Assembly: GCA_030323885.1 (NCBI GenBank) | Contig: CM059186.1 | Span: 166,653,417 to 166,717,416, forward strand | DNA length: 64,000 nt | Reading direction: 5' to 3' | Origin: Branchipolynoe longqiensis | Taxonomy: Eukaryota; Annelida; Polychaeta; Phyllodocida; Polynoidae | Shown: positions 1 through 11,957 of the stretch, piece after piece | Layout of the letters: the number at the start of each line of letters is the position of its first letter | Numbering within the stretch: position 1 is the first letter of the stretch | Notes under the pieces: model-generated | Told to the model about the DNA's origin: nothing | The model's input: the letters and a program-made list of their open reading frames with translations, nothing else | The model's database searches: none | Made by a program: the position numbers and the translations under genes

Positions 1-220
1 ATTTATCCACCCTGATATAACCTCCACATTTAACCACCCTGATATAACCTCCACATTTAACCACCCTGATATAACCTCCACATTTAACCATCCTGATATA
101 ACCTCCACATATAACCACCCTAATATAACCTCCCACATTTAACCACCCTGATATAACCTCCACATTTAACCACCCTGATATAACCTCCACATTTAACCAA
201 CCTGAGATAACCTCCACATT
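1..220. repeat. 27-bp minisatellite array (runs off left edge)
   Basis: About eight copies of a 27-bp unit containing 'ccctgatataacctccac'. The start-to-start distance of the first two copies (7 and 34) gives the period. Copies differ by a few substitutions. The array begins before the window. Confidence 0.95.
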
Positions 221-290
221 GTCAGGTTATTGAGATAATGTTTTGCCATTTTCAGCCTCCGACCGCACCCTGTCCGCTATGCACACAAAC

Positions 291-548
291 ATGTGTCTGA
301 CGTAAGGACGAATCTGACATGAGGGCATATCTGACATGAGGACATATCTGACGTGAGGACGTGTCTGACGTGAGTACGTGTCTGACGTGAGGACGTGTCT
401 GACGTGAGGACGTGTCTGACATGAGGAAGTGTCTGACGTGAGCAAGTCTCTGACGTGAGCACGTGTCTGACCTGAGCACGTCTCTTACGTGAGGAAGTAT
501 CTGGCGTGAGCACGTATCTGAGGTGAGCACGTGTCTGACGTGAGGAAG
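291..548. repeat. 17-bp minisatellite array
   Basis: About 15 copies of a 17-bp unit close to ctgacgtgaggacgtgt. Because 17 is not a multiple of three and the unit rarely makes stops, short reading frames open in several frames. None shows coding character. Confidence 0.93.
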
Positions 549-631
549 CCCCGGTTGCTTCAAACCCGTCCTTCAAGTTGTGCTACGGCTCCTCCTTCCT
601 CGTACAAACTTCGGAGAGATCAGCTGCAGTA

Positions 632-776
632 CTACAGACAGCGCCACCTACAGGGTGCGGGTCGAACTCTCACACAGACAGCGCCACCTACAGGGTGCGG
701 GGCGTAACTCTCACACAGACAGCGCCACCTACAGGGTGCGGGCTGCAACTCTCATACACACAGCGCCACCTATGCC
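632..776. repeat. 40-41-bp tandem repeat, four copies
   Basis: The motif 'cagcgccacctacagggtgc' starts anew every 40-41 bases, three times in full and once degenerate. It leads directly into the large 20-bp array. Confidence 0.85.
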
Positions 777-781
777 CGCAG

Positions 782-3700
782 TCCTATAGACGACACCACA
801 GTCCTATAGACCACACCACAGTCCTATGCACCATACCACAGTCATGTACACCACACCACAGTCCTGTACGCCGCACCACAGCCCTATACACCGCACCACA
901 GTCCTGTACACCACATCACAGTCCTGTACACCACACCACAGTCCTGTACACCACACAACAGTCCTGTACACCACACCGCAGTTCTGTACACCACACCACA
1001 GTCCTATGCACCACACCACAGTCCTGTGCACCACACCGAAGGCCTGTACACCACACCACAGTCCAAAACACCACACCACAGTCCTATACACCACCCCACA
1101 GTCCTGTACACCACAACACAGTCCTATACACCATACCGCAGTCCTGAACACCACACCGCAGTCCTATACACCATACCACAGCCCTGTACACCGCACCACA
1201 GTCCTGTACACCATACCACAGTCCTCTACACCGCACCACAGTCCTGTACACCACACCACACTCCTCTACACCATACCACATTCCTATGCACCATACCACA
1301 GCCATGTACACCACACCACAGTCCTCTACACCATACCACATTCCTATGCACCATACCACAGTCATATGCACCATACCACAGCCATGTACACCATACCACA
1401 GTCCTATACACCATAGCACAGTCCTATGCACCACACCACAGTCCTGTACATCACACTACAGTCCTATTCACCACACAACAGTCCTGTACATCATACCACC
1501 GTCCTATACACCATAGCACAGTCCTGTACACCACACTACAGTCCTGTACACCACACCACAATCCTGTACACCATGCCACAGTCATATACACCACACCACA
1601 TTCCTTGACACCACACCACAGTCCTGTACACCACACCACGGTCCTATACACCAAACCACAGTCCTATGCACCATACCGCAGTCCTATGCACCATACCACA
1701 GTCTGTACACCATACCACAGTCCTATGCACCATACCACAGTCATGTACACCATACCACAGTCATGTACACCATATCCCAGTCCTGTACACCATACCACAG
1801 TCCTGTACACCACACCACAGTCCTGTACACCCAACTACAGTCGGATACACCACACCACAGTCCTGTACACCACACTACAGTCCTATGCACCATACCACAA
1901 TCCTGTACACCATACCACAGTCCTATACACCATACCACAGTCCTGTATACCACACTACAGTCCTGTACACCACACCACACTCATGTACACCAGACCACAG
2001 TCCTATGCACCATACCACATTCCTATACACCATACCACAGTCCTATACAACATACCACAGTCATTTACACCACACCACAGTCCTGTATACCATACCACAG
2101 TCCTATGCACCATACCACAGTCCTATGCACCATACCACAGTCCTGTACACCATCCCACAGTCCTATGCACAACACCACAGTCCTATACACCATACCACAG
2201 TCCTGTACACCGCACCAGAGTCCTGTACACCATACCACATTCCTGTGCATTACACTACAGTCGTGTACACCACACCACAGTCCTGTACACCACACTGCCG
2301 TCCTGTACACCACACCACCGTCCTGTACACCATGCCACAGTCCTATCGACCATTCCACAGTCCTATACACCATACCCCAGTCCTGTACACCTTACCACAG
2401 TCCTATACACCATACGACAGTCATATACACCATACCACAGTCCTGTACACGACACTGCAGTCCTCTACACCATACCACATTCCTATGCACCGTACCACAG
2501 TCATATTCACCATACCACAGCCCTGTACACCATACCACAGTCCTATACACCATAGCACAGTCCAATAACCATACCACAGTCCTGTACACCACGCTACAGT
2601 CCTGTAGACCATACCACAGTCCTGTACACCACACTACAGTCCTGTACACCACACCACAATCCTATACACCATACCACAGTCCTATGCACCACACCACAGT
2701 CATTGACACCGCACCACAGTTATGTACACCACGCCACAGTCCTATACTCCAAACCACAGTCATATACACCATACCACAGTCCTATACACCACACCACAGT
2801 CCTGTACACCATACCACAGTCCTATGCACCATATCACACTACAGTCATGTACACCCCACCACAGTCCTGTGCACCATAGCACAGTCCTATTCACCATAGC
2901 ACAGTCCGATACACCATACCACAGTCCTATAAACCACAGCACAGTAATGTACACCATACACCAGTCTTGTACACCACACTACAGTCCTGTACACCACATC
3001 AGAGTCATGTACACCACACCACAGTCCTGTACACAACACCACAGTCCTATACACCATACCACAGTCCTATGCACCATACCACAGTCCTATGCACCATACC
3101 ACAGTCATGTACATCACACCACAGTCCTGTACACCATACCACAGTCCTATGCACCATACAACAGCAATGTACACCACACCACAGTCCTGTATACCATACC
3201 ACAGTCCTATACACCATACCACAGTTCTATACACCATACCACAATCCTGTACACCATACCACAGTCCTATACACCATACCCACGTCCTTTACACCACACC
3301 GCAGTCCTGTACACCACACCAAAGTCGTGTACACCATACCACATTCCTGTACATTACACTACAGTCTTGTACACCACACCACAGTCCTGTACACCACACT
3401 GCAGTCATGTACACCACACAACAGTCCTATACACCATACCACAGTCCTGTACATCACACTGCAGTAATATACACCATACCACAGTCCTATACACCACACC
3501 ACAGTCCTGTACACCACACCACAGTCCTGTACACCACACCGCAGTCCTGTACACCATACCACAGTCCTGTACACCACCCCACAGTTCTATACACCATACC
3601 ACGGTCCTGTACACCATACCACATTCCTATGCACCATACCACAGTCCTATGCACCATACCACAGTCATGTACACCACACCACAGTCCTGTACACCACACT

Positions 3701-6700
3701 ACAGTCCTGTACACCACACCACAGTCCTGTACACCATCCACAGTCCTATGCACCACATCACAGTCCTGTACACCACACCACAGTCCTGTACACCACACTA
3801 CAGTCCTATACACCACACCACAGTCCTGTACACCATACCACAATCCTATACACCATACCACAGTCCTGTATACCACACTACAGTCCTGTACACCACACCA
3901 CAATCATGTACACCAGACCACAGTCCTATGCACCATACCACATTCCTATGCACCATACCACAGTCCTATACAACATACCACAGTCATGTACACCACACCA
4001 CAGTCCTGTATCACCATACCACAGTCCTATGCACCATACCACAGTCCTATGCACCATACCACAGTCCTGTACACCATCCCACAGTCCTATGCACCATACC
4101 ACAGTCCTATACACCATACCACAGTCCTGTACACCGCACGAGAGTCCTGTACACCATACCACATTCCTGTACATTACACTACAGTCTTGTACACCACACC
4201 ACAGTCCTGTACACCACACTGCCGTCCTGTACACCACACCACCGTCCTGTACACCATGCCACAGTACTATCCACCATACCACAGTCCTATACACCATACC
4301 CCAGTCCGGTACACCATACCACAGTCCTATACACCATACGACAGTCATATACACCATCCCACAGTCCTGTACACGACACTGCAGTCCTCTACACCATACC
4401 ACATTCCTATGCACCGTACCACAGTCATATTCACCATACCACAGCCCTGTACACCATACCACAGTCCTATACACCATAGCACAGTCCTATAACCATACCA
4501 CAGTCCTGTACACCACGCTACAGTCCTGTAGACCTAACCACAGTTCTGTACACCACACTACAGTCCTGTACACCATACCACAATCCTATACACCATACCA
4601 CAGTCCTATGCACCACACCACAGTCATTGACACCGCACCACAGTCATGTACACCACACCACAGTCCTATACTCCAAACCACAGTCCTATGCACCATACCA
4701 CAGTCCTATACACCACACCACAGTCCTGTACACCATACCACAGTCCTATGCACCATATCACACTACAGTCATGTACACCCCACCACAGTCCTGTGCACCA
4801 TAGCACAGTCCTATTCACCATAGCACAGTCCGATACACCATACCACAGTCCTATAAACCACAGCACAGTACTGTACACCATACCACATTCTTGTACACCA
4901 CACTACAGTCCTGTACACCACATCAGAGTCATGTACACCACACCACAGTCCTGTACACAACACCACAGTCCTATACACCATACCACAGTCCTATGCACCA
5001 TACCACAGTCATGTACATCACACCACAGTCCTGTACACCATACCACAGTCCTATGCACCATACAACAGCAATGTACACCACACCACAGTCCTGTATACCA
5101 TACCACAGTCCTATACACCATACCACAGTTCTATACACCATACCACAATCCTGTACACCATACCACAGTCCTATGCACCATACCCAAGTCCTTTACACCA
5201 CACCGCAGTCCTGTACACCACACCAAAGTCGTGTACACCATACCACATTCCTGTACATTACACTACAGTCTTGTACACCACACCACAGTCCTGTACACCA
5301 CACTGCAGTCATGTACACCACACAACAGTCCTATACACCATACCACAGTCCTGTACATCACACTGCAGTAATATACACCATACCACAGTCCTATGCACCA
5401 TACCACAGTCCTGTACACCACACCACAGTCCTGTACACCACACCGCAGTCCTATACACCATACCACAGTCCTGTACACCACCCCACAGTTCTATACACCA
5501 TACCACAGTCCTGTGCACCATACCACATTCTTATGCACCATACCACAGTCCTATGCACCATACCACAGTCATGTACACCACACCACAGTCCTGTACACCA
5601 CACAACAGTCCTGTACACCACACCACAGTCCTGCACACCATGCCACAGTCCTATGCACCATACCACAGTCCTGTACACCAGACCACAGTCCTGTACACCA
5701 CCTCACAGTCCTATGCACCATACCACAGTCCTATACACTATACCACAATCCTTTACACCAATCCGCAGTCCTGTACACCATACCACAGTTATATACACCA
5801 TACCACAGTCCTATACACCATACCACAGTAATGTACACCATACCACAGTCCTATACCCCATACCACAGTCCTGAACACCATACCACAGTCCTATACACCA
5901 TACCACAGTCATGTACACCATACCACAGTCCTATGCACCGTACCACATTCCTTTAGACCACGCCGCAGTCCTGTACACCATACCACAGTCCAATACACCA
6001 TACCACAGTTATATACACTATACAACAGTCATGTACACCATACCACAGTCCAATACACCATACCACAGTCCTGTACACCATACTACAGTCATATGCACCA
6101 CACCGCAGTCCTGTGCACTATATCACAGTCCTATGCAGCATAGCACAGTCCTATGCACCATACCACAGTCCTATGCACCATACCACAGTCATGCACACCA
6201 TACCACAGTCCTATACACCATACCACAGTCCTGTACACCATACCAGTCATGTACACCATACCACAGTCATGTACACCATACCACAGTCCTGTACACCATA
6301 CCACAGTCCTATACACCATACCACAATCATGTACACCGTACCACAGTCCTATAAACCATACCACAGTCCTAGACACCATACCACAGTCCTTTACACCACA
6401 CCGCAGTCCTGTACACCATACCACAGTCCTATGCACCATACCACATTCCTATACACCATACCACAGTCTTGTTCACTATACCACAGTCATGTACACCATA
6501 CCGCAGTCCTATACACCATACCACAGTCCTGTACACCATACCACCGTCCTATGCACCATAACACAGTCATGTACACCATACCACAATCATGTACATCATA
6601 CCACAGTCCTGTACACCATACACTATTCCTATACACCATACCCCAGTAATGTACACCATACAACCTTCCTATACACTATACCACATTCCTGTACACCATA

Positions 6701-6992
6701 CCACAGTCCTATACACCATACCACAGTCCTGTACACCATTCCACAGTCCTATGCACCATACCACAGTCATGTACACCATACCACATTCATGTACACCATA
6801 TCACAGTCCTGTACACCATACCACAGTCCTATACACCATACCACAGTAATGTACACCATGCCACAGTCCTATACACCATACCACAGTCCTTTACACCACA
6901 CCGCAGTCCTGTACACCATACCACAGTCCTGTACACCATACCACAGTCCTATGCACCATACCACAGTCCTTTACACCACACCACAGTCCTGC
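782..6992. repeat. Large 20-bp minisatellite array (about 310 copies)
   Basis: The unit is close to gtcctatacaccataccaca and alternates at a few sites (ctg/cta, cata/caca). The plus-strand unit has no stop in any of the three frames. Open frames of 500-590 codons therefore appear, in overlapping frames on the same strand, translating to His/Thr/Pro/Tyr repeats. This is a property of the repeat and not evidence of a gene. Units rich in 'cacacc' dominate the left part and 'catacc' the right part. A 1.9-kb block within the array is duplicated in tandem (separate entry). Confidence 0.97.
1860..5650. repeat. Tandem higher-order duplication (about 1.9 kb period) inside the 20-bp array
   Basis: Rare variant units recur in the same order about 1924 bases apart: 'acgctacagt' at 2591 and 4515, 'tcctctacac' at 2461 and 4385, 'acagtcatgtacacccc' at 2841 and 4765, 'agagtcatgt' at 3001 and 4925. 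After loss of one 20-bp unit in the second copy the offset becomes 1904: 'gcagtaatat' at 3461 and 5365, 'acaccacccc' at 3571 and 5475. A one-base insertion near 4010 shifts the offset to 1923 further left. The first copy runs about 1860-3760 and the second about 3785-5650. Confidence 0.9.
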
Positions 6993-7429
6993 ATAGTACC
7001 GATAGCATCCCCTAAATGTTACCAGCTACACTTCGCCAATTTCCCTTTGAAGGTTCTCCATTCAGCTGCTCTTACCACACGGTCCTCTTATTGATTTCGT
7101 CACCCTCCCAAAGGCTTCTCTTCTAGTATTACATACCACTAATCGCCACGTTCGATTCTCATGCGGATAGACCCTTAATTTCGTTCTCGCTGTTTAATTA
7201 CGTGTTATATTCCTGCTGATAAAAAATAAAAGTATTAATCGTTCCTGGGTCACATGTCCATGACCGGGGCCCGATGTCGGCACGTCTGAGGTGCGAGGTC
7301 CAGTAGAGATGTGATGTGATTCTCACTTACCCACTATGTGGACATGCACGCGTCACCAAACAGACGGCATGACCAAGTGTTTACTTCCAATCTCCTTCTG
7401 AAGCTGGTTCGTGCGGCGTCCTCATCAGA
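6993..7429. other. Single-copy spacer, no gene seen
   Basis: Non-repetitive sequence between two arrays. It contains an AATAAA-type hexamer near 7220 and a short stretch resembling a pol III box B (gttcgattc near 7159), but no matching box A at tRNA spacing. I see no convincing coding region. Confidence 0.6.
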
Positions 7430-9097
7430 AGCTCTAGTACCATGGTTCAGGTGTGTACTTGACGAACCAACTAGAACCTGCAATCAGTATATCCAGGTGT
7501 ATATCGGAGCTAATTAGAACCTGAAACTGAAAGTGTTACAGGCAGGGATAAGCTAGAACTATATGTAATTAGAACCTGAATGTGTTACATTCAGATGTAT
7601 ACTTGGTGAACTAATTAGAACCTGAAACTGAAAGTGTTACAGGCAGGGATAAGCTAGAACTATATGTAATTAGAACCTGAATGTGTTACATTCAGATGTA
7701 TACTTGGTGAACTAATTAGAACCTGAAACTGTACATCCAGGTGTATATACGATGAACTAATTAGAACCTGAAAGTATTACATTTAAGTGTACACTTGATG
7801 AATTAATTAGAACCTGAAAGTCTACATTCAAATGTATATATGATGAACTAATTAGAACATGAAAGTGTTACATGCAGGTGTATAAACGATGAACTAATTA
7901 GAACATGAAAGTGTTACATTTAAGTGTATATTCGATAAACTAATTAGAACCTGAAACTGTACATCCAGGTGTATGTATGATGAACTATTTAGAATCTGAA
8001 AGTGTTACATTCAGGTGTATATACGATGAACTAAATAGAACCTGAAAGTGTTACATTCAGGTGTATAAACGATGAACTAATTAGAACATGAAAGTGTTAC
8101 ATCCAGGTGTATATACGATGAACTAATTAGAATCTGAAAGCGTTACATTTAAGTGTATACTCGATGAACTAATTAGAACATGAAAGTGTTACATCCAGGT
8201 GTATATACGATGCACTAATTAGAACCTGAAAGTGTTACATTTAAGTGTATACTTGATGAACTAATTAGAACCTGAAAGTGTTACATCCAGGTGTATAAAC
8301 TATGAACTAATTAGAACCTGAAAGTGTAACATTTAAGTGTATACTTGATGAATTTATTAGAACCTGAAAGTCTACATTCAAGTGTATAAACGATGAAGTA
8401 ATTAGAACCTGAAAGTGTTACATTCAGGTGTATAAACGATGAACTAATTAGAACATGAAAGTGTTACATTTAAGTGTATACTTGGTGAACTAATTAGAAC
8501 CTGAAACTGTACATCCAGGTGTATATATGATGAACTAATTAGAATCTGAAAGTGTTACATTTAAGTGTATACTTGATGAATTTATTAGAACGTGAAAGTC
8601 TACATTCAAGTGTATAAACGATGAACTAATTAGAACATGAAAGTGTTACATTCAGGTGTATAAACGATGAACTAATTATAACATGAAAGTGTTACATTTA
8701 GGTGTATGCTTGATGAATTAATTAGAACCTGAAAGTGTTACATCCAGGTGTATATACGATGAACTCAGTAGTACCTGAAAGTGTTACATTTCAGTGTATA
8801 CTCGATAAACTAATTAGAACCTGAAACTGTACATTCAGGTGTATGTACAATGAACTAATTAGAACCTGAAACTGTACAATCAGGTGTATACTTGGTGAAT
8901 TAATTAGAACCTGAATCTGTACATTCAGGTTTATACTCGATTACCCAGTTAGAACCTGAAAGAGGTACATTCAGTTGTATTCTTGAGAAGCTAAGTAAAA
9001 CCCGAAAGTGTTGCATTCAGGTGTAATTTCAATGAACTAATTACAACTTGAATGTGTTACATCCAGGTGTATAGACGATGAACTAATTAGAACCTGA
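7430..9097. repeat. 46-bp minisatellite array
   Basis: About 37 copies. The core is 'gaactaattagaacctgaaa' followed by a variable arm containing 'gttacattcaggtgtata'. Neighbouring copies at 8043 and 8089 fix the period at 46; some copies lack three bases. The left end contains a 101-bp duplicated variant block (ctgaaactga at 7521 and 7622). It is AT-rich and stop-rich, so it is not coding. Confidence 0.93.
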
Positions 9098-9377
9098 AAG
9101 TCTCAAAGTAGATGCCCAAAGGGCTGAGGTGACAAATGTACTCATTATTCTCTTGATATATGCTGTCTCAATCTACTAGTCAATGCACTAGTACCGAACT
9201 TGGCACCTTGCACCGCGTGAAGTAGAGTAGCGAGGTGTTTACACGTACTTACTGCATTCGATTTTAAATATATATTCTCTTATTTATGAAATAAACCAAC
9301 GAAAAGCTAATATCGACTTTGTCTTTGTTCCTCCAATATAACAACATGTATTGCACTGTATCATCCTGTACCAACTC
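9098..9377. other. Spacer, no gene seen
   Basis: Non-repetitive AT-rich sequence between the 46-bp and 18-bp arrays. No open frame with coding character and no RNA gene was recognised. Confidence 0.5.
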
Positions 9378-9992
9378 GAATGCAAGGTGTCAACTGAATA
9401 CAAGGTGTCTATTAAATACAGGGTGCTTACTGAATACAGGGTGTCTGTTGAATACATGGTGTCTACTGGATATAACTTATAAGGTATCTACTGAATACAG
9501 GGTGCCTGTTGAATACAGGGTGTCTACTGAATATAATTTAGAAGGTGTCATCTGAATACAGGGTGCCTGTTGAATTCAGGATGTCGACTGAATGCAGGGT
9601 GTCAACTGAATACAAGTTGTCTACTGAAAGGGTTTATATTGGACACAGGGTGTCTACTGAATACAGGGTGTCTACTGAAAACAGGGTCTCCACTAAACAT
9701 AAGGTGTTAACTGAATTACAGAGTGTCTGGTAAATACATGGTGTCTTCTGAATATAACTTATGAGGTGTCTTCTGAATAGAGGGTGCCTGTTGAATACAG
9801 GGTGTTTACTGAATACAGGGTGTCAACTGAATAAAAGGTGTCTACTAAACAGGCATCTATTGAATACAGGGCATCTACTGAATGCAAGGTGTCTACTGAA
9901 TACAGGGTGTCTAGTGAATACAGAGAGTCTACTGAATACAGCGTGTCTACTTAATACAGGGTGCCTACTGAATAGAGGGTAGCTACTGTATA
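9378..9992. repeat. 18-bp minisatellite array, left half (split by G1)
   Basis: The unit is close to ggtgtctactgaatacag. As 18 is six codons, the frames stay open in phase (six-residue repeats), but variation falls at all codon positions and no gene is inferred. The last five bases, gtata (9988-9992), are one copy of the target-site duplication of Gypsy element G1. The same array resumes at 14807. Confidence 0.95.
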
Positions 9993-10123
9993 TGTAAGAT
10001 ACGAGTCGACACGACACGGTGACTTCAAGTTAACGACTGACTTTATTGAACCTCTCGTTGTCTTAGTTACATTCCAGTTATATCTGGGTCCCGGCGTGTA
10101 TCAGCATACGTACATATATTACA
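9993..10123 (-). repeat. G1 downstream (3') LTR
   Basis: 131 bp. On the minus strand it starts TGTAATATATG and ends CTTACA. It is identical to the other LTR except for one base, which indicates a recent insertion. Confidence 0.96.
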
Positions 10124-10736
10124 TCTCCCTTCCAATGCACTTGAATACACTTGAACACTTAACATAAGCACCAACATAACTTACTAACTGACAACATGAC
10201 TTAGTTCCCCCACCCATACTTTAACCACTTACACGCAATATGTTTAGCCACCCATTCGGATGGATACCGTTGAAATAGCTGCTTAGATTAAATCTACACT
10301 ATTCACCTGAATGCATTTACCCTCACTTCTATCCTCGATGACTTGATAACAATTCTTTATACATCTACAATGACGCTCCCCTTTGCTACATGTCCTCACA
10401 ATGGTACGACATGTATATTTAATTACAATCTCGCTGATTCGATAATGGGTAATGGTGAAATAGCCGCTTAACTTAAATCTAACATTATTCACTTGCAAGC
10501 ATTGATATTTAACTCTACTTTCGATGATTTGATAATAATTATATATACATATACATTGATCACTCTTTATTCCACATGTATTTATTAATGTTATGACATG
10601 TTCAGTTTTAACACTAGCATCATTATGCATGCATCGATGGCGTAACTGAAGAGTTATACAATCGAATAACACATAACAAGTTAAGAAGGTACAACAACAT
10701 GCCCCAACACCCAATCTGCATAGCAAACTAAACACA
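10124..10736 (-). other. G1 3' non-coding region with internal duplication
   Basis: AT-rich sequence between the integrase stop and the 3' LTR. A block of about 120 bp (tgaaatagctgctta at 10271) recurs diverged at offset 185 (tgaaatagccgctta at 10456). No coding region is seen. The end next to the LTR holds the purine tract expected for plus-strand priming. Confidence 0.75.
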
Positions 10737-11957
10737 TCATTTTATCTGAAAGCTAGGGACTGGGCGAATGATCCTACCATAACGTGTTTTGTATGGAATT
10801 TGTTTTGTTACATCCTGTTGCACATGCCTGTTATCTATGACGTCCTTAGGGATGTTTGTGGTATGCCGAATGTCGTCTTTTTGTGTTTTGAATATATGTC
10901 TGCGATTTCTGCGTATGATGTTGTTCTGCACATTCAATATTTGATAATCCCTATGGCCAGGCTTTTGTGCTACAGCGATTATTCCCGTAGCCCACTTCCC
11001 AGTGTGATGTAAATATTGTACGTGGTCGCCTTCACACAATTCTACGTGTTCCTGACCGGCATGTTTATCAAAGTATCTTTTCTGATTATTCTGTACTTTA
11101 TTTAATTCAACCTTCTTAGGTAATTGACACTTTGGCTGCAGCTGTGTCGTTAGCATAGGTAATTTACTCCTCAACCTGCGCGACATGAGGAGTTGTGCCG
11201 GAGAAGCACCTATGCCCTGTAATGTCGTATTTCTGTAATTTAATAAAGCAATGTGCGGATCATTACCATCTAACATGGCCTTCTTTATCAATCGTTTAAC
11301 AGTTTGAACATATCGTTCCGCCTGTCCATTGCTTTGAGGGAACAGCGGACTCGAAAAACTGGTCTGAAAGTCATATTCTTTAGCAAATTGCAGGTATTCA
11401 GCGCTACTAAATTGCGGCCCATTGTCAGACACCACAATCTTTGGGATCCCGTATCTGCAAAATGTTTGTTTCAATGTGTGTATGATAGCCTTACTAGTTG
11501 TGGTTGCTAGTTCAATTACCTCAGGGAATTTAGAGTAGTAATCTACTATTACAATAAAATTCCTATGGTCTAACATAAACAAATCCACTCCTACTTTATG
11601 ATAAGGAATACATGGTATGTGATGACTTTCTAGCGGTTCTGAATGTTGTGCGTTTCTGTATTCCTGACAAATTTGGCACCGCGACACAATGTCCTCTAAT
11701 TGACTCCCTAACCCGGGCCAAAATACCGTGTCCCGAGCCAATTGTTTACTTCGGACGACACCTAAGTGGGACTCATGCAATTTGTGCAGCATGTCAGGCT
11801 GTAATGAACATGGTATAACAAGCCGATTACCCTTTAACACGAGGTCGTTATGGATTGTGATTTCACTACGGCACATAAAAAACGGTTTGACTTCGCGGCT
11901 GAGATTACGCTGACTATTGGGCCAACCGTGCAGTGCCAGGTAACTGATTTTCTGCAA
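10737..11957 (-). pseudogene. G1 pol, C-terminal part: integrase (out of frame with the upstream part)
   Basis: About 406 codons holding the integrase, which inserts the cDNA into chromosomal DNA. Domains in order: an H-H-C-C zinc-binding domain (His61/His64, Cys94 and Cys97 of this frame); the catalytic core with Asp125, Asp178 in 'SDNGPQF', and Glu214 in 'NGQAERY', giving the D,D-35-E spacing; then a basic C-terminal domain that includes 'SPAQLLMSRRLR'. The frame is uninterrupted through the integrase, but it is displaced from the upstream gag-RT frame by a one-base change near 11960-11985. It is either a mutated element or a consensus error. Confidence 0.9.

Noticed and set aside
291..548. 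CRISPR array
   Set aside because: Head-to-tail minisatellite without unique spacers, in an animal genome.
1026..4492. Several 300-585-codon plus-strand open frames (His/Thr/Pro/Tyr-rich)
   Set aside because: They arise because the 20-bp unit lacks stops in all three plus frames. Long frames overlap in different phases and no domain or codon bias is visible.
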